A DNA stretch of 64,000 nt from Saccharum officinarum (Eukaryota; Streptophyta; Magnoliopsida; Poales; Poaceae): the NCBI GenBank assembly GCA_020631735.1, contig CM036159.1, forward strand, positions 22,297,511 to 22,361,510, written 5' to 3'. A program made the translations under genes and the position numbers. Position 1 is the stretch's first letter, and every line of letters starts with the position of its first letter. Below the pieces are notes generated by a model. The model saw nothing but the letters and a program-made list of their open reading frames with translations, was not told the origin of the DNA and did no database searches. Shown piece by piece: positions 50,911 to 61,281 of this stretch.

Positions 50911-53495
50911 ATGGAGCCGGCCTATGTCGCCATCCTCTCCTTCCTCTTCCTCTTCTTGCTCCACGGCCTCCTCGCCCGCCACCGCCGCAGGATCAATGGC
51001 AAGAACAAGAGAACGCAGCAGCCAGCCACCGAGCCCTCCCGTCATCCCTGTCTTGGGTCACCTCCACCTCCTAGGGAAGAAGCCGATCCACGCGGCGCTC
51101 GACCGTGGTGGTGTCCTCCGCGGCGTGCGCCACGGAGTGCTTCACCGAGAATGACGTTTGCTTCGCGAACCGCCCGCGCTTCCCCATGCTCCTGCTTGTT
51201 TCCTTCGGCGGCGCCACTCTCCCGATGTGCCGCTACGGCCCGTACTGGCGCAACATCCGTCGCGTCGCCACGGTGCAGCTCCTGACCGCGCATCGCGTGA
51301 GCTGCATGCGATGGCGCGGAGGATGTATCGCTCCGCCGCCCCCACCGGCGCCGCGAGGGTCGAGCTGAAGCGGAGGCTGTTCGAGCTCTCCCTCAGCGCC
51401 CTGATGGAAACCATGTCCCGTGCCGTGGCCGACGATGACACGGACATGTCTCCGGAGGCCCAGGAATTCATGAAGGCGCTGGACGTGTTCCTTCCGCTTC
51501 TCAGTGTGGCCAATAAGTGGGACTACCTGCCGGTGCTACGGTGGTTCGATTCGACGTGTTCGGCGTGAGGAACAAGATCCTGGCCGCGGTGAGCGCAAGT
51601 GACGCGTTCCTACGGCGGCTCATCGACGCGGAGCGGCGGAGGCTGCAGGAGGGGGGAGGGCGGCGACAACGACGAGAAGAAGAGCATGATTGATTGGCGT
51701 TCTGCTCTCATTGCAGAAGTCGGAGCCGGAGGTGTACACGGATACCACGATCATGGCTCTGTGCTCGCTGAGTGATTCTTCGTCTTTGTTCTCCTTGCAT
51801 TGGCCATTACCACTCTCGTTGCTACAGTTTCAGTTCTCGCAATGATTGAATACGGGATTGGTTGATGATGGGTCAAATTGAGAACATTGGCATAGATTAA
51901 TTCGTAGCCTCTTATCCACTACCTTTTGTAGGAACGTTTGTCCAAAAATCGGCAGCCACCAGTAAAGCTGATGTTGATGTTTCTCACTTGGCTGGGACAG
52001 CCCAGCATCTCATATCTGTGGGAGCATGTTGTGCGTAGTGTGTGGCGCCATGGTGCTAGTACTGTGCAGCAAAAGCTACAGTACGTTAACATGTCATATC
52101 TCACTAAAGTTAACGTGTCTGTCGTTATCATCTTGCTACTTCCGTCTAAAAAATACAATTATAGGTTTAGTAGTCAAACAATTTAAATTTTAACTAAATT
52201 TATAAAAGTTGGTATAAAATATTTACGACCACAAATATATATGAATAATAAAATATATGAGTTACTATGACCCTGATTAGTTGTTTGCATTAGGCTGTAT
52301 CTAGGATTACACAGTGCAGTTTGCTTATGTTTGGTTTCTTTGCATAGGCTCTTTTATAGGCTTCCACAATACCCAAAGCTTAATTACCCAATACTTTATT
52401 AGCTAATATGCTAGATTTGGTTGTATTAGACAATGCAAGTGTGCACAAACCGATACGCATACAAAAAATGAAATATTCTCACCCCCATTCTTCTACTAGA
52501 AATACGAAACCTCTACTAAAATATGGAGGTGACTACACAACCAAGAGTAAAGAACCAAATACAATTTGATATCAAATGTGACCTGTTTGTCAAAACTACC
52601 AAATACCAAGACAATGCATACGTCTACGCTGGCTTAGGTACGCTGCATTAGGTTTAATATCGACTAAGGCTAATACAAGCAACTGACCAGACCTGAATTT
52701 TCAAATAACAATCTTAGAAAACTAATAGCATGATTAAAATAACAACTCACAAGAGGCAATTCATTATAGAAATTTGATTAAATTTAAGATTGTTTAACTA
52801 AATACTGAGTTAGCTTTATATCATTCGTACGAAGTTGTGTAGTAGATAACAAGTGACAGCAACGCTCCTAGTAGCAGATAGAAATGCGACGGCGACAACG
52901 TACGCTCACGGCTTGACTGCGCCGTTCTGCGTTTTGTCCTGTCCCTCTACTAATTTGCAGAGCATGTTCGCTGGGGTTCTGAAACAACGGCGGAATGGGC
53001 GATGTCACTGCTGCTAAGCCACCCCGATGTGCTGAAGAAAGCGGAGGCGGAAATTGACGCGTCCGTGGGGCACTCCCGCCTGCTCGGCGCCGACGACGTG
53101 CCGCGCCTCGGCTACCTCCAGTGCATCGTCAGCGAGACCCTCCGGCTGTACCCTGTCGTGCCGACGCTGGTCCCGCACGAGTCCACCGCGGACTGAGCGG
53201 GACGATGCTGCTCGTCAACGTGTACGCCATCCACAGGGACCCCGCGATCTGGGCGGACCCAGCCGCGTTCTGGCCGGAGCGGTTCCAGGACGGCCGAGCC
53301 GAAGGGCTGTTCATGATGCCGTTCGGGATGGGAAGGCGGAAGTGCCCCGGAGAGGCCCTCGCGCTGCGGACGCTGGGGCTGGTCCTGGGGACGTTGATCC
53401 AGTGCTTCGACTGGGACACGCTCCCGAGGGCTGTCCCTCTAGAGGCCATCTGCAAGCCGCGCCATGCTATGCTTGAGGTCCTCAAGGCGCTGTGA
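50911..53495 (+). pseudogene. CYP81A-type P450 pseudogene (copy 5), heavily broken, plus strand
   Basis: The only cluster member on the + strand. Exon 1 is 50911-51768 and exon 2 is 52961-53495; the 1192-bp intron is much longer than in paralogs. Exon 1 begins MEPAYVAILSFLFLFLLHGLL, then shifts frame before the PPSPPVIPVLGHLHLL hinge. It lacks the segment between HAALDR and VVSSAACATE, and a further block after TAHRVSCM, and shifts frame again after LRWFD. The splice donor reads CTGAGT where paralogs have GTGAGT. Exon 2 is damaged at the I-helix (MFAG then frameshift), has lost about nine codons after HESTAD (creating a TGA), and lacks a few codons before LPRAVPLEA. The haem loop [12 protein letters not shown] is intact. 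The start and [18 protein letters not shown] place it nearest copy 6. Confidence 0.92.
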
Positions 53496-53841
53496 GCTTT
53501 ATGTGAATGGTAGTTTAAGCTTGATTCCACGAGGAATCGTTGATACCGTGGGATAATGAGTGTGTAATAAAAGTAAGTTTTCTTCGGTAAAGCAGTAGCA
53601 ATAGTTTGCTTCATTGCTTGACACTCACTTTCTTCCTCGAGTATACTCTACGCGAGAACGCGACGGCGGCAACGGCAAGCAAAGCTGCGGTGCCACGAAC
53701 AGTGTCGACCGTGAAACCTCGGGTTTGCAGCTACAGCAGAGAAGACTCGATGATGAGGGAAAAAACCGGAGAATTGGACAGAACATAAATGGATAAGAAT
53801 GACAGAAGTGACTGGTGAGGAGATGTGTCTTGACTGAAGTG

Positions 53842-54192
53842 TGTGTTTGGTTCTGGGATAAGAGGGACCAGACGAATCTATTCTCATTTTTGTGATGGAA
53901 TGGTTTCACGTCTGTGTTCGGTTGGAGCATTGGGACGTTCTTGTTCTTTGTTTGTTGGATTTAAGGGATGAGGATGAAACATGATTGTTACCATTGGTAT
54001 TCTGTTAATTAGAAATTGGTTAGGTAGGGCCACGTGTCATCCTTTTTAGCTCACCTTCTTTTTCCGTCCACCACCGTCATCGGGTCGCCTTCGCCCCCTA
54101 CCCGATCACAACCACATGTCATCCCAGAACTAAACACCAGGACGAAGTGGGTTATCCCACCTCGTCCCTGTCCTATATCCAAATCAAACACA
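53842..54192. mobile_element. Possible MITE, about 350 bp
   Basis: The left edge GTGTGTTTGGTTCTGGGATA and the right edge TATCCAAATCAAACACAT are imperfect inverted repeats, and subterminal GGGA(C/T)-rich parts also pair. Family unknown; no TSD resolved. Confidence 0.4.
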
Positions 54193-54462
54193 TGCTAAGT
54201 TTAAGGAGTCGATAGGTCCACTCCTGCCAATCATTATGACTATACATGTGTCTGCATAGCTTCTTCCAATTTTTAAACTGCAATATTTTCAAAAAAAAAA
54301 CTATGTTAAACATAGAAAATTTATCTCCTCTAAAATTTATTTCTTTCCACTCTCAAGCTTATTTGTTCCTCCACTTCCTTGATAATAAGAGTTATATCTG
54401 GTTTTACTAAAATTAGTAGTCCGTGATGAATTAGATAGCACATGTTCAGTGACGGTATATAG

Positions 54463-54574
54463 CTTGTTCGTTTCGCTGGTTTATTGTGGCTAAAAGTACT
54501 GTTCGCTGGTTTATTGTGAGAGAGAAACACTGCTGGATGATTGCTGATTTCGCTGAATAGCTTAAACGAACAGG
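54463..54574 (+). mobile_element. Short MITE with CTTGTTCG / CGAACAGG ends (copy B)
   Basis: Same family as 47783-47893. The core GTTTATTGTGAGAGAGAAAC and the end AAACGAACAGG match. Confidence 0.75.
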
Positions 54575-54770
54575 GTGATAGAGTTTTATACTCTAAAGCT
54601 TATTACAACAGAAAATACAAGCCATACGTTGTTGCAACGTACGGACATGTTTGCGAGTAGATATAGATAGTTAAATCTTCTGTTATTAAAAGTGGGATAA
54701 ACATAGCCCCACAGAGATTTTGTGATGATGCTCAACTTCTTCTGTGCGCAGAGTAGATTATTAAAGGCGC

Positions 54771-56447
54771 TCACAACTTCTGAAGGACATCAAGCATGAC
54801 TTGGCGCGGTTTGCACATGGCGTCAAGAGAAACAGCCTTCGGGAGGGTGAGTCCAGCCCCTTCGGCCATGTCAACTTTGGGGACGCCGCCGACAGTGTCC
54901 CAGTCGAAGCACTGGATCAACGTCCCCAGGACCAGCCCCAGGGTTCGCAGCGCCATGGTCTCCCCGGGACACTTGCGACGCTCCATCCCGAACGGCATCA
55001 GGAGCCTCCCTTCGGCGCTGCCGTCCTCGAATCGCTCAGGCCTGAAGACGGCCGGGTCCGTCCACGCCGCGGGATCCCTGTGGATGGCGTACACGTTGAC
55101 GAACAGCATCGTGCCGCTTGGCACGTGGTGGCCGCCGACCGTGGAGTCTGCGGTGGACTCGTGCGGGATCAGCGTCGGCACGACCGGGTACAGCCGGAGC
55201 GTCTCGGTGAGGATGCACTGGAGGTAGCTGAGGCCCGGCATGTCGTCGGCGCCTAGCAGGCGGGAATTCCCCACGTACGCGTCAATTTCCCCCTGTGCTT
55301 TCTTCAGGGCCTCGGGGTGGTTCAGGAGCAGCGACATCGCCCATTCCGCCGTGGTCGCCGAGGTTTCCGTTCCCGCAGAGAACATGGACTGCAAAATCAA
55401 AGAAAGATGCAGAACGTACGTCTTGTAAGCAAGCGAGCAGAGAACATTGTTGTATAGATACTACTAGATTGTATATCGATCTATAAGAGACAAGTACAAC
55501 TTACGAAGCATAAAGACATGATCATGTCATCATTGTAATTCTCCGGCTCTGACTTCTGCAAAGTGAGCAGCACGGCCATCATGCTTTTGTTCTCGCTCTT
55601 AACGCCGTCGTCCAGCCTCCGCCGCTCCGCGTCAATCAGCCGCCGAAAGAACGCGTCCCTGCTGTTTACAGAGGCCGCGATCTTGTTCTTCACGCCGGAC
55701 ACGTCGAACCTCTGTAGGATGGGCAGGAAATCCCACATATTGGCCGTGCCGAGAAGCGGAACCATAACATCCATCGACTCCTTGAACTCCTGCGCCTCCG
55801 GTGACATGCCCGTGTCCGCGTCATCCACGGCACGGGATGTCTTGGTTTGCGCGATGGTTTCCATAAGGGCGCTGATGGCGAGCTCGAACAGCCTCCCCCT
55901 CAGTTCCACCCTCGCGGCGCCGCCGGTGCCGCCGGGAGCGGCCGCGGCAGCACGGTACATACTCCGCGCCATGGCGCGCACCTGTGCTTCGATGGCGGGG
56001 AGCATGGACCTCACACGGTGAGCGGACAGGAGGTGCACCGTGATGACGCGGCGCATGTGGCGCCAGTACGGCCCGTAGGCGCAGGTGCCGACCGTGGTGC
56101 TCCCATAGGTCATGAGATGCAACGTGGGGAAGGTCGGGCGGTTCGCGAAGGTCACGTCGTGCTCTGTGAGGCACTCCCTGGCGCAGTCCGCGGAGGACAC
56201 GACCACAGCGTCGCGCGAGCCGAGCCGGAGGGAGAACACAGGTCCGTAGCGCGCGGCGAGGCGCATAAACGCGTGGTGGAACGGCTTCTCGAGGAGGTGT
56301 TAGTGGCCGAGGACCGGGACGGCGAGAGGCCCCGGTGGCAGCTGCTGCATGCTCGTATTCAGTATTCTTGCTATGACCGGGGTTGAGGAGGCGGTGGATT
56401 GCAAAGATGAAGAAGAACGAGAGGACGACAACGTAGGCCGCCTCCAT
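54771..56447 (-). pseudogene. CYP81A-type P450 pseudogene (copy 6), 5' frameshift and stop
   Basis: Exon 1 is 55505-56447 and exon 2 is 54771-55388 (intron 116 bp, donor GTAAGT). The N-terminal anchor MEAAYVVVLSFFFIFAIHRLL is followed by a one-base frame change before QQLPPGPLAVPVLGH. A TAA then replaces the Leu codon right after GH in that frame (near 56299). From 56266 inward the rest of exon 1 and all of exon 2 are open: RLAARYGPVFSLRLGSRD, AGTETSATT, ETLR, PERF. The haem loop reads FGMERRKCPG, with Glu where nearly all P450s have Gly, so even an N-terminally restored protein may bind haem poorly. It is convergent with copy 5, whose 3' end is 1.3 kb away. The light damage suggests recent loss. 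Confidence 0.88.
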
Positions 56448-57032
56448 GTTGTTGGGAGTTTCTCACTTGGCGACTTGCTTGAGTGGCACAGGCTGTTCTC
56501 GGTTAGCGCAACCTCTATAAGCGTCAGAAGGGCGGCTCCTTGCTTAAGAAGAGCCTAAGAGGTCCATGCTCGACGCTTTGATAAACAAATGGATGGGCAG
56601 GTTGAATGTCCAAAAATGTCCATTGAAGTTCGAACATTCTCTCTAGACAAGTAGACGGGGAGATGAAATGAATGACCATTGCACTATAAGAGTAAGGTAA
56701 GGCTAATGATACAACTTACTACTGGTCGTATGAATCTTTGCAGCTCGGCTCTCAACTCACCCATATAGTAATAGTAGTTAGCTCGTCATTATTAGTACAT
56801 GGCCTACTATCTTCTCTTATAAAATTTCTTAGTTCTCGTATATAAGCTGGTTGTAAAATGGACCGAAGAAAGTAGTTGTTTTTCTTAAGCAGCAATAATA
56901 GTTCTCGAGAGACACGGGACGCTTCGGCTAGCCATGTTGTTCTTTGGATTATTGTTTTTGTTTCTCGAGAGAACACATCCTAAGTCTAGGTTTTGAGCAC
57001 TTCAACTATTTCTACTGTTTTATAAATATAAC
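56448..57032. other. Intergenic, upstream of P450 copy 6
   Basis: No gene. A TATA-like stretch was not convincing, and the conserved upstream blocks of copies 2-4 are absent. Confidence 0.4.
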
Positions 57033-57146
57033 CCTGTTCGTTGGATGGTTTTTGGCTGGTTGATTCTGACTGATGCTGATTTGTTGTGAGAGAAAAACAC
57101 TGCTGAATGGCTGGCTGATTCTGGCTGATAAGCTCGAGCGAACAGG
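57033..57146 (+). mobile_element. Short MITE with CCTGTTCG / CGAACAGG ends (copy C)
   Basis: Best preserved of the four. The core GATTTGTTGTGAGAGAAAAA and the end AGCTCGAGCGAACAGG agree with the family. Confidence 0.8.
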
Positions 57147-57365
57147 CTATATCGATAGAGAAGCAGAAGTACAGACACAAGCCAAATACATGTATGACGC
57201 ATCCATCACAGCATAAAGACATCTCTAACAGTATGAGCTAGCACTAGCTCTACACTAATTAATATAGAGAAGCGAGAGATTGCAACAAGTAGCCATGACT
57301 ATCCTGCTATGAGAGAAGGATGCACCGTGAAATGAGCGAGACTTTGAGTTCAAACTAGTCCTTTG

Positions 57366-57478
57366 GCTTTGTTCGCTCGAACTTATCAGCCAAAATCAAT
57401 CAGCCATAAAACAGTATTTTTCTCTCACAACAAATCAGAATCAGTATTAGCCAAAAAAAACAGCTAGCCGAACAGAGC
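57366..57478 (-). mobile_element. Short MITE (copy D), inverted relative to copy C
   Basis: Begins GTTCGCTCGAACTTATCAGC with core TTTTTCTCTCACAACAAATC. It lies 220 bp from copy C in opposite orientation, so the pair forms a large inverted repeat. Confidence 0.75.
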
Positions 57479-57584
57479 CTGTCTTTTGCACTGTTTAATT
57501 AATAAAAAAATGCTGCCGTGGTGTACAAGAAAGGCTTGATGGAGGCTGGTTAGCAATCGTTGCCTTGGATTATTAGTTTATTTA

Positions 57585-57824
57585 GGTCTTGCTTAGTTCA
57601 CGATTTTTTTGGGAATGGTACTGTAGCACTTTCGTTATTATTTGACAATTAATGTCCAATCATAGTCTAATTAGGCTTAAAAGATTTGTCTCGTAAATTT
57701 CGTCTAAACTGTGTAATTAGTTTTATTTTTTATCTATATTTAATGCTTCATGCATGCGTCCAAAAATTCGATGTGACGGAAATCTTAAAAATTTTTGTAA
57801 AATTTTGGAAACTAAACGGGCCCT
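57585..57824. mobile_element. Andropogoneae-type MITE, about 240 bp
   Basis: Ends GGTCTTGCTTAGTTCACG and GGAAACTAAACGGGCC are inverted relatives. The interior carries TGTAGCACTTTCGT, TTGTCTCGTAAATTTCGTC and AATGCTTCATGCATG, motifs I know from a very abundant sorghum and sugarcane MITE. Confidence 0.75.
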
Positions 57825-58079
57825 TATTTTAGCAACCGTGTGTGTTGGCTGTCTTTAATATTCTCACTCTAGTCTAGTGCTTTAGCTCTTCTAGAGCTGT
57901 TTTTTTTCTAGTGCCGTAGTCGCGCTTACGTCTTTCGTAATTATTCGCCCTTTCTCTCGTTGATTATCCATTCGTGAATCGATTTTATCCTACAGTAGTC
58001 AAAAACGTGACTGGAGAGAAAAGGATGGACAAGACAAAAACCGGTGTCTGGTGCTAAATGTCATGTCGCCGTTTGAGCT

Positions 58080-58310
58080 CAATATAGTACTACCTCTGTT
58101 CAGAAATGGATGAAACTATGATATACGTGCCAATTAAAGTATTTCACGTTTAACCAAGTTTCTAGTAAATAGTATTCACATTTATAACTCTAAATCAATT
58201 TATTATAAAAATATATTTCGTAATTAATCTAATGATATTTATTTGATATTATAAATATTTATATTTTTTTATCTATAATTGATCAAACTTGGTACATTAA
58301 AACATGGAGC
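58080..58310. mobile_element. Degenerate Stowaway-like MITE
   Basis: The left part TACTACCTCTGTTCAGAAAT resembles a Stowaway end followed by the usual AT-rich body. A matching right end was not found, so it is truncated or decayed. Confidence 0.4.
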
Positions 58311-58440
58311 CCTTTTACAGTGCTTGGAAATAATTCCCAACAATTCCCAACAGCTCCTAATAGCTATGTAAATTAACAATTTTTATTAATTTAATTTGCG
58401 CAAGGGTATTTTGGTCATTACGCGACCTAACTCATCCCCA

Positions 58441-60501
58441 CCCCACCCGACGCGGCAGCCCCAACACCAACCCTAGCGCCGGCGTCACCGAACCCTTCTC
58501 TCGCCCGGCCTCTCCAGCACGGTTTGCCTTCTTCCCCTCCCCTGCCGGTTCCTGTGCTCCCCCGGGGTCAGCGCCGGTGAGGTTGGAGCTCTCCCTCCCT
58601 TCGTCCGCGCTGGTTCTTCCCCTCCCCTGCCGGTTCCTGTGCTCCCCCGGGGTTAGCGCCGGTGAGGTTGGAGCTCTCCCTCCCTTCGTCCGCGCTGGTG
58701 GTGGGTGGACACTGTTCCTCTCCGTTCGCACTCGACATGAAGGCAGTGCCGGCGATTCATTAGGGTTTGGGGCCCCGGGGTCAGCGCCGGTGAGGTTGGA
58801 GCTCTCCCTCCTCTGCCGGCAGGTCAGCCCGTTTTGCTTGCTCTGTTCTAGGCGGCGGCGGACACGATGGCAAGACGAGGCTGCTTGGATCCGCTCCAGA
58901 GAAGGTAACTGTCCTGCGCCGACTAAATGGTAGGCCTGATTCGCCTGAAGCTATCTTGTTTGTTGACGCATATGCTTTTTTGGGGATTCCTTACTGTACT
59001 TCTAAGTTCTTACTGGTGTAGCCATATTTGCCTCCTGATGAATCTTCTCAGGATTGTATGGTAGATTCATAATTGTTAGACGATGCCTGAAACGCATGGA
59101 ATTCTGTATCCACTCACTGAAACCAGGAGACACTGAATTGGGGTTCAGTAACTGAATTGTTCAGTCAAAATTGTGGAACTAGAATTTTTTAGGCCCTGTT
59201 TGAGAGTTTTGTAAATTGTTTGGGTAAATTCTGAAAGAACAGTAGCAGAATGAAAATTGAATCGAAATAGCAGTAATGTCCAAACAAACCCAACTTAAAT
59301 CATTAACAAACTATGGCGGGGCATCATATTAGGAAATAAATCCATTGGCTTGTGACTTGTCCCTTGTTTGCTTGGAAATTTGGCTCCATTTTGGCAGTTG
59401 TCGGTCGTCGCGTGCACAGGCGGATCGGCCACGGCCGTGCCGTGCTCGTGAGCTCGTGCAGTCGTGCTGTGTGTAGACTACGAGTAGCGTTTAGTTCTTG
59501 TCTTGAATCAGATGGACAAAACTCCCAGAGCTGCAGCTGCTCGTTTGTCTGCAACTTCGGTGTCAGACAGATAGACGCTCTGAAATTGCCTTCTTATGTG
59601 ATGTTAGTACTTACCAGTTAAGTTAGTCTGTAATTTTGGCAGTGCAGCACTAACAAGCAACTATGCAAGCAGTGAAGATTAGTTGAAAGGCGCAATGATT
59701 TTCTTGGCTCGCCACTGTGGGTTTGTGCTTTTGACGAATTGCCGAATTGCCGTTGCCACCACCAGCCAACTGCTCCCACTGTTGTTGGGAATTATTTCCA
59801 GGTGCCGAGGTGTGTATCTCCGGGATCTTTGGTGGCGACGAGAACCCACTAGGTACGCTCATGGCCCACCCCTTATCTTCCTTTTCCTGCTGTGTAGAAC
59901 AGAACATTTCAAGTCACATTACTCCTGAGTTTGCCCTGCTATCTGTGTCTAAGCAATTTTTTTAGCAGTTGCATTGCCCTGCTATCTGTGTGTTATAATG
60001 AATGATAAATAAAGTGAGCAACCTATAGAGAGCGTCTTGCATACTTGCGGCTGGTGATATTCTGTTTCAGCCATTGTCATTGAATAAGACTATTCTCAGT
60101 TGGGAAATTTAATTTAGCAAAAGGTATGAGTATGTTTCCTAAACTTTGTTTGACTAATGACCTGACCAGGGGCAAATAGCTCAACTAGGCTAGCATACAC
60201 CACCTTTCCAGAGATTATTCTCATGCAACTGTGTGCCCACTATGTATTGTTTTTTTTAACGAAGCCCACTATGCATTGTTATTTGTTGCTTCTTCATCAA
60301 TTACCTCCTGATCTTTCTGAGACTGAAAGATTGTTTACTTATTCCCAGTTGCAATGACACATTGGCTGTTGTAGGAGGCCAACAAGACCCCCACCACATA
60401 GCACATACCCAAATTGTTGCAATAATAATGTTTCATTCATTAAGTTTGCTATTGCTGATTAGAAATATAAATGCCAGTAATTAATGTGAGCCATTTTACA
60501 G
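58441..60501 (+). other. GC-rich leader and long intron-like stretch before the FAR1 ORF
   Basis: 58441-58904 is GC-rich and looks like the 5' UTR of a grass gene, ending at a donor-like AAG/GTAACT. 58905-60501 is AT-rich and ends with an acceptor (TTTTACAG). Joining the two directly gives an early stop after the ATG at 58867, so that ATG is at most a short upstream ORF. The gene model is inference. Confidence 0.4.
58531..58811. repeat. 85-bp tandem duplication plus a third partial copy
   Basis: Units 58531-58615 and 58616-58700 are nearly identical (one internal C/T change). A 39-bp piece of the same unit (CCCCGGGGTCAGCGCCGG onward) recurs at 58773-58811. Confidence 0.92.
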
Positions 60502-60510
60502 GCAAGCCTA

Positions 60511-60795
60511 ATGCAGGAGGGAATGGCGGGTCTTGAGTACAATATGATTGTTGGGCAGGTGTTTGATAGCGAACAACAAGCACACAAGTTTTATAATGAG
60601 TACGCTTTTGTGAAAGGATTTAGTGTCAGGAAAGATTATTGTGAATGGGACAAAGGCCAGAATGGGAGGACCCTTCGACTTCGGCATTTTGTTTGCAGTT
60701 GTGAAGGTTTGCGTGAAGAGAAGGAGCTGAGGAGGGAGAATAAGAAGCGGAAGCCACGGGACATTACTCGTTTTGGATGTCCTGCAATGTTGTGA
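60511..60795 (+). CDS. FAR1 DNA-binding domain ORF, 94 residues, truncated FRS-like
   Basis: Residues 10-94 match the N-terminal FAR1 zinc-chelating domain of FHY3/FAR1-related (FRS) proteins, transcription factors that descend from Mutator-like transposases. Visible features are VGQVFDSEQQAHKFYNEYA, GFSVRKDYCEWD, the first Cys pair with FVCSCEG, and TRFGCPAML. Full FRS proteins continue from here into the rest of the domain, a MULE transposase core and a SWIM zinc finger, over 600 residues or more. Here a TGA follows at 60793 and no later piece was found before 61276. The exon begins after an AG at 60500-60501, and the ATG at 60511 is the first in frame. It may be a short FAR1-domain-only gene, a truncated copy, or a fragment captured by a transposon. 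Confidence 0.7.
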   Translation: MQEGMAGLEYNMIVGQVFDSEQQAHKFYNEYAFVKGFSVRKDYCEWDKGQNGRTLRLRHFVCSCEGLREEKELRRENKKRKPRDITRFGCPAML

Positions 60796-61276
60796 ACTGA
60801 ATTACTTTGTATGTTGCAAGAACATCCACCATGACATGAACCACCACTGCTCAGTTTGCATAATAAAATACTAACAAAAGTAATCATTTGGTTGGGCATC
60901 CTCTGCCAAACTTTCCACGTGTTAACAAAAATATCAATCAAGTTTGTGCAATAGGAGAAAGCTAACGGAATCATTTGTGGTCAAGTAATGGACATGCTAT
61001 ATATTTGTCGGAGTTCGAGATTTAAACGCTAGATGTGCCAACCTGAAAAGTGCCAACCGTCAGGCTGCAACAATACCAGATCCAAGCATACAGGGAAGCA
61101 ACCTTGTACGTTAGCGCCGTATGACTTTCTCCTCTTGACAGAAGATAATGATACCTACATAAGACTCACAACCAACCAAGATGGCCTGGGTAGCACTATA
61201 GTTTCCTGCATTTAGGTAAGGACCAACAGATCACCTTATGATGGGCACTAGCATCTCTTTTATATGATGAGTCCTC
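60796..61276. other. Intergenic, nothing recognised
   Basis: Follows the FAR1 ORF. No continuation of the FRS protein could be found on either strand. Confidence 0.45.
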
Positions 61277-61281
61277 GCTCC

